Below the pieces are notes generated by a model. It searched no databases, had not been told where the DNA came from, and saw nothing but the letters and a program-made list of their open reading frames with translations. From Saitoella complicata NRRL Y-17804 (lineage: Eukaryota; Ascomycota; Saitoellomycetes; Saitoellales; Saitoellaceae), in NCBI RefSeq assembly GCF_001661265.1, contig NW_017566995.1, positions 248,001-312,000 of the forward strand: DNA of 64,000 bases, given 5' to 3'. The position numbers and the translations under genes were made by a program. Shown piece after piece: positions 20,354 to 30,628 of the stretch (position 1 is its first letter; every line of letters starts with the position of its first letter).

Positions 20354-21413
20354 TCAGAGCTTCTCCATCTTCTCACCCGTGATTTCCACAACCTGTTGAT
20401 ATTCAAGTCAGCGACAACCGCATATGTGAAAGAACACGGTCGTCAACCAACCTGTTCAGCCCCCGGATACTCCGGCAGCACCAACCCAAACTTCTCCACG
20501 ATCCCCGGCGGTACGAATCTTCCACCCAAAAAGTGCCGTCCCTGAAACCACTCCACACACGGTTTCGGCGCGGTCAGTGAGATGAGTGCGTTGGGCATGA
20601 ACCCTTCGCCGGGGCCAGAGGTGGGGGGACCGTTGTCGATGGTCCAGGATGAGGGAGCGTCAACGGAGAGGACGGGGGTTTTGGTGGATTTTAGGGCGGA
20701 GATGATGTTTGGGAAGGGTTCTCGGATTTCGCCGGAGAATGAGAAGCCTGTACAAAGTTTAGTAGGAGTTGGGGAAGGAGGAGGGGAGTGGTGGCGAAGG
20801 CTGCTTACCGAAGATCGCGTCCACAATGTGATCCGTGTTATCAATTGCCGGGTACATATCGTCCACAAACGGGATCTTCAACTCATGTAACTGCACACAT
20901 AGCCTCTGTACCACGGATTAGTCTCCCAATATGACTGGGAATATCTGTCTTGGTACCTCATATAAATCACCCTTCGTGGGCTTAGGGTAAAACACCGTGG
21001 GTTCGTACCCGAAATGCCAAAGATGCCGACTTGCGACGAGGCCATCGCCTCCATTGTTACCCGGACCGGCGACCTGCGCACCATATTCATCAACCAACCA
21101 CTCGAGGGAACGTTTCCCTGAACTTTGGGACGCACCACCAAGATCCTCTTCCCCTTCTCTTTTGGCTGTAGTTTCATGACGGCTGCTGCGACACTCAACC
21201 CGGCGAGTTCCATAAGTTGGTCAATTGCTTTTGAAATAACATATGTCAACTATTGCCGTTTCCATTGCGGGGGAAATCACATACAGAACCCGCCGGTTGA
21301 CATGAGCTCCTTGTCCAATTGCTGGGCGGCTTTGGCGGCGAGGTACTATTTCACGGTTAGCACATGGGTCATAAGACACGTATCTAGAACCATAGAACCT
21401 TGATGGCTGGCAT
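20354..21413 (-). CDS. nnr1: NAD(P)H-hydrate epimerase
   Basis: Repairs damaged NAD(P)HX by epimerising the R form, working with the dehydratase; usually mitochondrial and cytosolic. Seven exons assemble in phase: 21413-21399, 21345-21285, 21227-21136, 21073-20957, 20905-20809, 20747-20452 and 20392-20354, giving 238 residues, the normal length. Splicing restores diagnostic blocks split in the raw sequence: [21 protein letters not shown], then [20 protein letters not shown] (nucleotide binding), [11 protein letters not shown], and [13 protein letters not shown] with SVDAPSSW. The first coding exon is only 15 nt. Nothing suggests loss of function. Its 3' end is tandem to that of Vms1's upstream side, with about 190 nt between the genes. 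Confidence 0.95.
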
Positions 21414-21693
21414 GTTCGGTAAGTGATCTTGATGATTCTGGCTTTTGGAGTTCTGCCCCGACATTGGAGTTGGCCGTGATGTCACACAACTATACACAAC
21501 AAGATATGAGAGATTGACGTATATAACCGTTTTTGAAATCGTTCAAAAAGAAAGAGTTGTGCTCCATCACACTCTCTCAGCCATCACGTGCCCGGGGGTG
21601 CATCGTACAGCTTACCGTAACCTGCATCTCCAAAATCAACCTCCAAAAAGTTCAGCCGACCTCGAACCAACAAACAACCATAACCCCGCCAAG

Positions 21694-22125
21694 ATGCAAG
21701 TAAGAATAAGATTAGCACGCTACGGCGTGAAAGGCAAACCCTTCTACCACATCGTCGTCGCAAACCGCAAAACCGGCCGCCAAACCAAACCCATCGAAAC
21801 CCTCGGAACCTATGACCCCATCGGCAGCCCCGAAGAAGCAGGCGGCCCGTTGATCAAAGAAATCAAATTCGACATGATGCGGGCTAAATACTGGCTCGGT
21901 GTCGGTGCTTCTCCCTCGGATCGTGTGGAGCATTTGTTTGTGAAAGCGGGGTTGTTGCCGGTGCCGGAGAAGACTTGGAAGTTCCAGCCGAAGGACGAGG
22001 AGCTTGCGTTGGAGGCACAGAAGAGGGCAGAGGAGGGGCTGGTGAAGGCGGAGGAGGCGAAGAAGGCGAAGAAGGCGTACGAGGCGGAGAAGGCAGCGCG
22101 GAAGGCGCAGAAGCAGCGGGCTTAG
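21694..22125 (+). CDS. mrps16: Mitochondrial small-subunit ribosomal protein bS16m
   Basis: Ribosomal protein S16 of the mitochondrial small subunit, 143 residues in one exon. The bacterial-type core fills residues 1-90: VRIRLARYGVKGKPFYHIV, then ETLGTYDPIGSPEEAGGP and AKYWLGVGASPSDRVEHLF. The remaining 50 residues are an Ala-Lys-Glu coiled tail. The frame is open upstream to 21445, but the start at 21694 (MQVRIRLARYG) is the family start. Codon choice switches about halfway from C-ending to G-ending codons. Downstream of the stop another frame keeps the same Ala-Glu-Lys composition for about 30 codons (see findings). Confidence 0.95.
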   Translation: MQVRIRLARYGVKGKPFYHIVVANRKTGRQTKPIETLGTYDPIGSPEEAGGPLIKEIKFDMMRAKYWLGVGASPSDRVEHLFVKAGLLPVPEKTWKFQPKDEELALEAQKRAEEGLVKAEEAKKAKKAYEAEKAARKAQKQRA

Positions 22126-22652
22126 AGGGAGCGAGAGCGGCAATGGAGGCGGAGAAGCTGAAGGAACAGGAAGCTGCGGAGAGCGCGGCCGTAGCACTGC
22201 AGGACTTGCCTTATTCAGCTACAAAGGTGAGTGAGATGTCCGGGGTGAGGGCGAGGTGCGCCGCAAAGGACAGGACCGGGACAAACAACGTGATGAACTC
22301 TCGGATGTATACCTTTCGATCTCCGAAGTGTCATATGTGGATAAACCCGACTGCCTTCCTTCTGATCTTTATGTTTGTTCTGGTTCTGTTCCGGCGCATC
22401 TTTGCCTACAATCCAAAACTTCGAGAACGAGAACACGAGTACTGATGGTTGACCGTAGAAACGAGAAAACCTAAGGTTTGAAGGGCAAGATCGAATCGCC
22501 GGAAGTCTGGAGGTGGCATAAAGAATCATTCATTTCGGATCATGCGAGGAATGCATTGGGTATAAAATAAGTTAGGTTGGGCCGGATGTGCCCACACTTA
22601 CAAATGACAAAAACATCCATCATAACTCCATTGTGTCCCTTAACCTGCTTCG

Positions 22653-23372
22653 TCATGCCTCCTCTTCATCATCACTTTCCTCAACCTCACTTCCCAATGC
22701 ACTATCCCTCGCCTCCAACTCCCCCGCTTCCTCAAGCATCATCCTCGTCGGAATCCTCGGCAATGCAATATCACAAACCCTCTCCTCCCTCAACAGTTCA
22801 TCCACAAACTGATCCATGGTGGTAAGTGACCACCCGCCCAGATGTCGCACCCTCAACTTGCGATAGTCAGCGTAAAAGGGCTCGAGAAGCTCGTAGACTT
22901 CTCGGGCAGGGAAAGTGAGACGGACGTAGAACGCAGCTACAGCTCTCAGGTATTTCCATTCCTCGCCTCCGTCGTCGCTCTTCAACATCTCCACGACGAT
23001 TTCCTTCTCGGGCTGTAACTGTAGCAACTTAAACACCAAACAGAGAAACTCCGTGGGTTTTTGTGCACCGTATTGACCACCAATGTATGTTAGCGCTACG
23101 ATCCGGTCGAGGATCGTGGAGGAGGTGAGGGCGAAGCAGGCGTCTTTGTAGTAGAGGGAGTCGAGGATTCGTTCGCGGATGATTTTTTCGATAAGTAACT
23201 ACTGTCCCATCAATTAGTCTCCAACTTCTTCGCAAAGCGCGACGAATAGGAAGAAAGGTGTACATACGGCGGGGTTGATTCCGTGGTAGTTTAGGCCTTC
23301 TACTTTTGCGTCCCGGGCGAGGCCTCGGTCAGAGTAGAAGCGGCTTCGGTCACCTTGGCTGTCGTCTGCCAT
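22653..23372 (-). CDS. prp38: Pre-mRNA-splicing factor Prp38
   Basis: U4/U6.U5 tri-snRNP-associated factor required for spliceosome activation. Two exons, 23372-23268 and 23198-22653, give 216 residues, near the usual core length. It contains GLNYHGINPA at the splice junction, then ILDSLYYKDACFALT, GGQYGAQKPTEFLCLVFKLL and EWKYLRAVAAFYVRLTF, all characteristic. The C-terminus is a short acidic tail rather than an RS domain. The acceptor used is TAG at 23199; the CAG three bases upstream would bring in a stop codon. It is head to head with ISY1, with 179 bp between start codons. Confidence 0.95.
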
Positions 23373-23551
23373 CCTATGTACTCTTTCAATGGCGAATGTC
23401 GCGATCGAGGCAGGATAATGGTGTTTTGGTTCTCCTCGGTATCTTCACCTGACGTTCAGCAGCTCGACGCGACTTCACGCAACTTGACGCACCGACTGAA
23501 CACCATACACCAAGAAACCTTATACGACCATTGCACAAGGGATAGAAGGAG
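23373..23551. promoter_or_regulatory. Divergent promoter of PRP38 and ISY1
   Basis: Only 179 bp separate the two start codons on opposite strands, so both promoters must lie here and may be shared. Both genes encode spliceosome proteins. No TATA box was seen. Confidence 0.7.
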
Positions 23552-24364
23552 ATGGCGAGAAATAGTGAGAAAGCACAATCTATGCTCTTCCGCTTCAGGG
23601 AGCAGCAACAAGCAGAACTCGGTACGCTCTTCCTATATACACTCTCTGCGGACATGTGCACTGACAAGGGCGTACAGGGATCATCGATTCATCTATGCGA
23701 AGACCAAAACGAATCACAGAAGGTGCGGTTGTGGCACTCAATCTCTGAACTGAGTACTGATGAGCGATATCGTACAGTCGAATCCATCCCAGCATGCGAG
23801 AAATGGCGATCCCAAGTCGTCAAAGAAATCTCCCGCAAAGTGACAAAAATCCAGGACCCTTCATTATCAGACCACCAAATTCGTGATTTGAATGACGAAA
23901 TCAACAAACTTATGCGTGAAAAACATATTTGGGAACTCCAGCTCCGTAATCTCGGTGGACCGAACTACATGCGTTTTGGATCTCGGATCTATGATTCCGA
24001 AGGGCGGGAAGTTGCCGGTAATAGGGGCTACAAATATTTCGGGCGGGCACGGGAGTTACCCGGGGTTAAGGAGCTGTTTGAGGCGTTGGAGGTACCGAAG
24101 GAGGAGGTGGGGAGGAAGAAGGTGCGGAGTGTAATGGGTGTAGGGAGTGGGTATTATGGGTATGGAGATGAAGACGACGGGGAACTGCTAAAATGGGAAG
24201 AGGAGAGAGAGGAGGACGCACGGAAAACGATTGAAGAACAGGACGGTGGGGAGCCGGAGAGGGGATGGGAGAGGATACAGAGGTTTGACGTACCGAGCCA
24301 GAAAGAGGTGGAGGGGTTCTTGCTGGAGAAACGGAAACAGAGGTTATTAGATCGGATAGGCTAA
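23552..24364 (+). CDS. isy1: Pre-mRNA-splicing factor Isy1 (NTC30)
   Basis: Component of the Prp19-associated complex that acts in the first catalytic step of splicing. Exons 23552-23621, 23678-23722 and 23778-24364 encode 233 residues. The start MARNSEKAQSMLFRFREQQ is the invariant N-terminus of the family. RRPKRITEVESIPACEKWR is restored by splicing and is followed by QVVKEISRKVTKIQDPSLSD, RDLNDEINKLMREKHIWE and GGPNYMRFG, all family marks. The C-terminus VEGFLLEKRKQRLLDRI is the usual end. Expression is probably tied to PRP38 by the shared 179-bp promoter. Confidence 0.96.
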   Translation: MARNSEKAQSMLFRFREQQQAELGTLFLYTLSADMCTDKGVQGSSIHLCEDQNESQKVRLWHSISELSTDERYRTVESIPACEKWRSQVVKEISRKVTKIQDPSLSDHQIRDLNDEINKLMREKHIWELQLRNLGGPNYMRFGSRIYDSEGREVAGNRGYKYFGRARELPGVKELFEALEVPKEEVGRKKVRSVMGVGSGYYGYGDEDDGELLKWEEEREEDARKTIEEQDGGEPERGWERIQRFDVPSQKEVEGFLLEKRKQRLLDRIG

Positions 24365-24425
24365 TCAAACCTCGTCTCCGGATGGTATCAAAGAAAACAA
24401 CACGAAATAACTCCGGCCAAATGTC

Positions 24426-26360
24426 CTAGTTGTCTAATACCCTTTCCATCGCCTGGATGCAATCATCCTTCTTGGTCGGCGCTTTCACGCCTTTCTCCAC
24501 CAAAAGAGACTTCATCTGCGCTACCGTCAACTTGCTCAACGCATCTTTCTCGTACAACATCGCCGCATATTCCCACGTCAGCTCCTCCTTGACCCTCTTC
24601 TTCGGCACACTCCCCTCGCCACCATCCTCCCCATGATCCGCTCCGCGTTTCCGTGCGGGAGGTGCTTTGACGGGAACAGAGGTCGTGACGAAGCTGACTT
24701 TCTCCAACTCCTTCGCCCATTCCGCGATATGATCACCCGCGCGCCTATCGATCCCCCGATACTTCGGAATCGTATCATCCTCCCCCTGTGTCGGAAGATC
24801 CTCATCCAGCGCAACAGCCTGCAAGATTCTATAATGCCACTGTAGTGCCGGATTACGGTATTTCTCCGGCTGGTAGCCACCGATAGATAGCGATGCGACA
24901 ATATCGTGCATTTTGTCGATAAGAGAGTCAGGAGCGCGTGTTGTCGTATTTTCCGGGAACAAGCGGATATCGTCCGCGTAAGGGAGTGGAAGCAAATGTA
25001 TCCCCGCAGGTTGTTTTTGGACTTTTGTTTCCGGATCAGTAACTTCCTGCGACGCGACCATGGCCACAAAAACTGGTGATGCGTTTCGGCGGGCGACGAG
25101 CCAGGCGAGCCCCATGCGAGAGGAGGTGAGCATTTGTTTGTGGAGGGCGGAAAAGGTGCGGATCGAGCCGGTTATGTCGGCGTCGGTTGGGTAGATGAAG
25201 TATGACGGGCGGGTGTTCCATTCGAATTTCAGATAATCCAATGGCTTGAATCCGAGGAGACGGAGAATTGGATCCTCGATCACGCGGAGGGATGTGAGTT
25301 CGTCTTTGTTGAACACGACAGGCTCACCCCCGAACTTGAACGCTTTCTTGACGTCGGTGGTTTGGAGGGTCCGTGTGGTGTCTTGACAGACCATCTCGGA
25401 TTTGGTTTCGACGAGTTTTGCGATTGAGCCGCGAGTCCAGACGTAGTTGCTCTTCGTTGCTTCCTGGCGTTTGAAAAAGATGTAGCCCTTGACGCCAATT
25501 TGGAAGCCGGGGCCGAGTTCGAATGGGACAGAGTATATAGCTCGTTTTGGGACGCTTTTGGCGGTGATAGCCGAGAGGAGATGTTTGTAACGCGTTTTTG
25601 CGTCCATCACCAGTTCGGGTTCATCTTCCTCCGTTTCCTCCACATCTGCCGGTAGCACGACTTGCTCCCAAAACTTGCTTACATCGAACTTCCCTTCGCC
25701 GCTCCTGATAAAGAACGGCTCGATTCTGATACCGAGATCGTTGAGATCTCGTGCTCGGGTGAATGCTGATTTACGTGCTTGTGGGTTGGAGGCGTGAGGA
25801 TCCTCGTTGTCGGTGATCAGGAATAGTCTCTTGGAATTGAAGTTGGGGGCTTTTGAGGTAAAGATTTGGTTCGCGCAAAAGAGCACGTTGGTGATTGACA
25901 CGGGACGCTCGGAGGGGGTGCAGAGTTCGTTGAACGCGTCCTCGTCTGTAAGATAACGTAAGCATTGATCCTTTTCTCATAAAAGGTGCGCATACACACC
26001 TTCAAGAATCGTCTTCAGTCCTTTGATACCCTGCGCGTCTGGCACGTCCAGAGCAAGGAGGATGTATATGTTCGAATATGTCTGCCCCTCGTTCACCTTC
26101 GTCTGCTCCGTCCCATACAAGACAATTCCAATCACATCCTTTGGATTACTAATGATCCTCTGTAATAGCACCTTATACGCGCACTCCAACGCAGTTCTGA
26201 CGGGATTTGACGTAGGATCCTCGTCGTCAGGGTTGAGCATAGATTTAGAGACATCAATCATGAATAGCGTCCCGTCCTTCTGGTTCTGGTATTGAATGTC
26301 GTCCAGTTGGTTGTCTTCGTCATCGTCGAAGTCTTCGGGAGGTTGCCATGGGGTCGACAT
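24426..26360 (-). CDS. ku70: Ku70, DNA end-binding subunit for non-homologous end joining
   Basis: Larger-subunit partner of Ku80 that binds double-strand ends and telomeres in the nucleus. Two exons, 26360-26000 and 25945-24426, encode 626 residues. The N-terminal von Willebrand A-like domain has DGTLFMIDVSKSM and KDVIGIVLYGTE. The Ku core follows with FELGPGFQIGVKGYIFFK, PTDADITGSIRTFSALHKQM and ARRNASPVFVAMVASQE. A C-terminal SAP domain ends the protein (LSKLTVAQMKSLLVEKGV), so the domain order is complete. It is head to head with DOA1, 255 bp between start codons. Confidence 0.96.
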
Positions 26361-26615
26361 CGTCTTGATCTCTTCTTGTGGTTGATATTATGTCCTGGGG
26401 GAGCGTCCTCCGCATTGAGCTTAATTGTGTCTACGTTACACCGTGTGCCCTTCCTGAAGGACTACATAGAGCCAAGGTCTTCTAAAATCCAACCAGTTGT
26501 TCTTTATTCCTCTCCAATTGTCCTGAAAATTCATGGGGTCGACTGTGCGCTGACGTAGGCTCATATACGAACGTCCCGAGGGAGGTAAACACACAAACTC
26601 CATATACCCTCAATT
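26361..26615. promoter_or_regulatory. Divergent promoter of KU70 and DOA1
   Basis: A 255-bp gap separates opposite start codons. No TATA box or repeated operator-like element was recognised. Confidence 0.6.
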
Positions 26616-29042
26616 ATGGCTCAATTCAAGCTGTCAGCGAGTTTGACAGGTCATGAGCAAGACGTATGCTCCTAAATCTTTGTCGTCGCATTGTCTACTG
26701 ACTGAGGGCAACATACAGGTCCGCGCCGTAACCTCCCCAAACGCATCCATCGTCCTCTCGGCATCCCGTGACGGCACCGTCCGCTCCTTCGTCCGGAAAG
26801 CGGAAAATGGTCCTTTTGAGGCACATGAAGTCTACACAGTGCACCGCGGTTTCGTCAATTCCTTGGCATACATTCCCCGGTCGGACAAGCACCCACAGGG
26901 ATTGATCGTAAGCGGTGGTCAAGACAAGTTAATTGCCGTTACGGAACCTGGACATACGCACGATAGCAACTATGTTCTCTTCGGGCATACGGAGAATGTG
27001 TGTACGCTTGACGTACTTCCCTCGGGCACGGTCGTCTCCGGTTCTTGGGATTCTACGGCGAAGGTGTGGAAGAATTGGGAGTGTCAGCATACGCTTACAG
27101 GACATGAAGCTACCGTGTGGGCTGTGTTGGCCGTTGGCGAGAATGAGGTCTTAACGGGTAGCGCGGATAAGACGATCAGATTCTGGAGAGACGGCAAGCA
27201 AGTGGCCGTATTCACCGGTCACGAGGATGTCGTGCGTGGGCTTTGCAGAGTCCCTGCCGTTGGCTTCGCGAGCTGCTCGAATGATGGAAGCGTACGAGTC
27301 TGGAGCGAGGACGGACATCTTTTGCAGACGATGTATGGACATACCAGTTTCGTGTATGCCGTTGCCGCGTTGCCCACGGGCGAGATCGTGAGTTGTGGTG
27401 AGGACCGCAGTTTGAGAGTTTGGAAAGATGGAGAGTGCATACAGACAATCATCCACCCTGCTATCAGTGTGTGGGACGTTGCGGTCGCTCCGAATGGAGA
27501 TGTGGTTACTGGAGCGAGTGATGGTGTGGTTCGCGTCTTTACCAGGGATCCAGCTCGTGTCGCGGATGAAGCTACGTTGAAGCAGTACAATGAGACAATC
27601 GCCGCACAAGCCATCCCATCTAACCAGGTCGGCGATGTGCAGAAGGACAAGTTACCCGGCCCCGAAGCTCTCACCCAACCCGGTACCAAAGAAGGCCAAG
27701 TCCTCATGGTCCGCGTCGGTGCCATGGTCGAAGCCCACCAATGGTCCTCCGGCCAATCCCAATGGCTAAAAATTGGCGAAGTCGTCGACGCCGTCGGCTC
27801 CTCCCGCAAACAGATCTACGAAGGCAAAGAATACGACTACGTCTTCGACGTGGACGTCCAAGAGGGTGCTCCACCCCTCAAACTCCCCTATAATGCGAGG
27901 GAGAACCCGTGGGATGCTGCGGGTAGGTTTATTGAGAGGAACGGGTTGCAACAGGAGTTTACGCAGCAGGTTGTTGATTTTATTATTCAGAATTCGAGCG
28001 GGGTTGCGATTCCTGCGCCTGGGGGTGGTGCGGATCCGTATAATGCTTCGAGGTATGTTCCGCAGGGTGGAGTGAGTTCGGCGCCAGCGCCGGCTACGTT
28101 CCAAGATCCGTATCATTCGAGAGCGGCGAGTACGGCTAGTCCGAAGGTCCCTAAGGTGTTGCCGCAGAAGATCTACCTCTCGACGACGCAGGCGAACCTT
28201 CCTGCGTTGAAGAAGAAGGTGCTCGACGTCAATGCGGAATTGCTGAAATCTGGCGAAAAGGGTATCTCGCTCAACCCTGAGGAAATCGTCGACTTGGAGG
28301 CTGTCATCACGTTCTTGGAGAGCCACACGTTAAGTGAGGGGAGCAGTGTCGTTGAGAATGGCTTGGCGGTTGCGGTCAAGATTGGTACGAGGTGGCCTGG
28401 GAATTTGAGATTCCCCGGTGTTGATTTGTTACGATTGCTGGTGGCTGCTACTCCTGCCGCTTCATCTGCCTCCTTTGAAGGCAAAGATATCGTGCAAATT
28501 TTACTTGAGGCCGGACAGTTGGATGGATCACCTATCACAAGTAAGGAGAGGGAGACGAATGGTATGCTCGCCATTCGCGGTCTGGGTAACTTGTTTGAGG
28601 CAGAACAGGGAAGGAAATTGGCTGTGCAGCATTTTGAGGATTTTTACGATGCGGTAAGGGCTGGAAGCGAAGTCGAGGCGAATAGGAATTTGAAGGTGGC
28701 GAGTGCGACTGTGTTCTTGAATTATGCGGTACTCTTTCACGGAGAGAAGGAGGGAGATCATTCACTGGGATTGTTGGAGCAGCTTGCGACGGTGAGTTTC
28801 TTTTGTTCTCGAGAACATTGAAGGATGCTGACGATCATGTACAGATCATTTCAAGCGAAACCGATTCTGAGACCTTGTTCCGGGCGCTCGTCGCGTTGGG
28901 AACGCTGACGCACAACTCTCCCGATATCGCCGAGGCAGCGGCCGTTTTCGACGCGAAGACTGCTGTTCAAGGAGCCGCTGGACGCGTAAAAGAACCTAGG
29001 ATCAAGCAGATTGCCGAGGAGATTATCTCTTCCCTTCCTTAG
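26616..29042 (+). CDS. doa1: Doa1/Ufd3/PLAA ubiquitin-binding Cdc48 cofactor
   Basis: WD40 protein that binds ubiquitin and Cdc48 and maintains free ubiquitin. Exons 26616-26663, 26719-28791 and 28845-29042 encode 772 residues. Residues 1-300 form a seven-blade propeller with GHTENVCTLDVLPSGTVVSG and repeated W(D/E)xT-type blade ends. The PFU domain (about 345-460) contains YDYVFDVDVQEGAPPLKLPY and NPWDAAGRFIERNGL. The C-terminal PUL armadillo-like domain (about 510-772) carries the segment ending IKQIAEEIISSLP. Length and order match yeast Doa1 (715) and fungal relatives. The last intron interrupts the PUL domain. Confidence 0.95.
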
Positions 29043-29210
29043 AAAATATATTTGAGTTGTGTCTTCGGAGGTTGGTTGTTCCGGGCATAAGGATCTTCCC
29101 CACGTTCCCCACAGTTCGGGATGCCTTAGATTCGCGGGCAGCCCAAGTACAAAAGACGAATCACTCCTCGAGGCCAACGTGAAAAATCATAGAATAGACA
29201 AGTCGACAAA

Positions 29211-30519
29211 ATGGTAGCTGCAAAGTTGAAGACAGAGAAGAGTCCCGTCAAGAGGAGGGATCCTCTGCCGCACGACACAAAGTGCTTGACTATCGGTACG
29301 TCATCGATGACCCTCCTCGGCTGATTGGGACGTCGAATAGCATATTGACGGATGGGAATAGATGAGCTTCAGAAGCTCGCTGCGGAGAATATGGACAAGC
29401 AAACCCGCGATTATTACAACGAAGGCGCGGACAAGGGCACCACCCTCCGCGAAAACCTCGACGCTTTCCAGAAGTACCGTATCCGCCCGCGCGTCCTCCG
29501 CGACGTCTCCCAATGCGATCCTTCGATCGAACTCTTCGGGAAGTCCATTCCCTTCCCGTGCGCGATAGCCCCGACAGCTATGCAGAAGCTTGCGCACCCC
29601 GAAGGTGAGGTCGCCACCTCGAAGGCGGCGGCAAAGTTTGGGACTGTGATGGGGTTGAGTAGTTTTTCGACTACGACATTGGAGGAGGTTGCTGAGCATC
29701 GTGGAGAGAACGACAATGTGCTTCAGTTGTACGTATTCGAGGAGAGGCACCACACGGAGAAGTTGTTGAAGAGAGCCAAGAAGGCGGGATACAAGGTAAG
29801 ATTCCCTCGTACCTAAGTCGTTTCACAAACAGAGTGCCGATAAAGTCATACAGGCCGTCTTCCTCACCGTCGACACCCCCGTCCTCGGCCGCAGAAATTG
29901 CGATATCCGGAACCAATTCACGCTCCCCCCACACCTCCAAATCGCCAACTTCCCCGACGAGAACGGGAACTCCTCCTCCGCCGACCCCCCAACCTCCAAG
30001 AAAGCCTCCGTCCGATTCCACACCCACGCCGCAAACCCAACCCTAAGCTGGGAAAAGGATATCGAGTGGCTAAAGGAACAATGTCATCCGGAGATGGAGG
30101 TATGGATCAAGGGTGTCGCGACAGCCGAAGACACCGAGCTCGCGATCAAACACGGCGTTGATGGCGTCGTAGTCTCCAACCACGGCGGCCGCCAACTCGA
30201 CGGCGCAATGGCAACCCTCGACGCCCTCCCCGACGTAGCCCGCGCCGCCCGCGGCAGAATCCCCGTCCACGTCGACGGCGGTATCCGTCACGGCACCGAT
30301 ATCTTCAAAGCCATCGCACTCGGTGCAGACTGTGTCTGGATTGGACGACCAGTGTTGTGGGGCCTGAGCTATAAGGGACAAGAAGGCGTGGAGCGGTGTT
30401 TGAGTTTGTTGTATGATGAGTTTTTGTTGTGTATGGGGTTGGCGGGGGTTAAGAGCGTGAAGGAGATTACGAAGGAGTATTTGGTGAGGATTGATGGGTT
30501 GAATTTGTCGAGATTGTAG
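29211..30519 (+). CDS. FMN-dependent 2-hydroxyacid oxidase/dehydrogenase
   Basis: Oxidises (S)-2-hydroxyacids such as lactate or glycolate using FMN. Exons 29211-29295, 29362-29795 and 29854-30519 encode 394 residues, normal for the glycolate/lactate oxidase family. FMN-site blocks PFPCAIAPTAMQKLAHPEGE and STTTLEEVAEH appear first, then QLYVFEE, the restored VFLTVDTPVLGRRNCDIRN, VSNHGGRQLDG with the catalytic His at about 282, and HVDGGIRHGTDIFKAIALGA. No cytochrome b2 domain is present, so this is not a flavocytochrome. It has no clear mitochondrial or peroxisomal signal (the C-terminus is LSRL, not an SKL type except loosely). Exact substrate is not determinable. Confidence 0.94.
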
Positions 30520-30628
30520 GTACGGAATGATTGAATGAGTGAACGAATAGAATAACATTGAGTATCACGATAATGAAGCGTAATGGTTCATATCGTTGTG
30601 AAGCGCAACTGCTTGGGTATACCTGATG

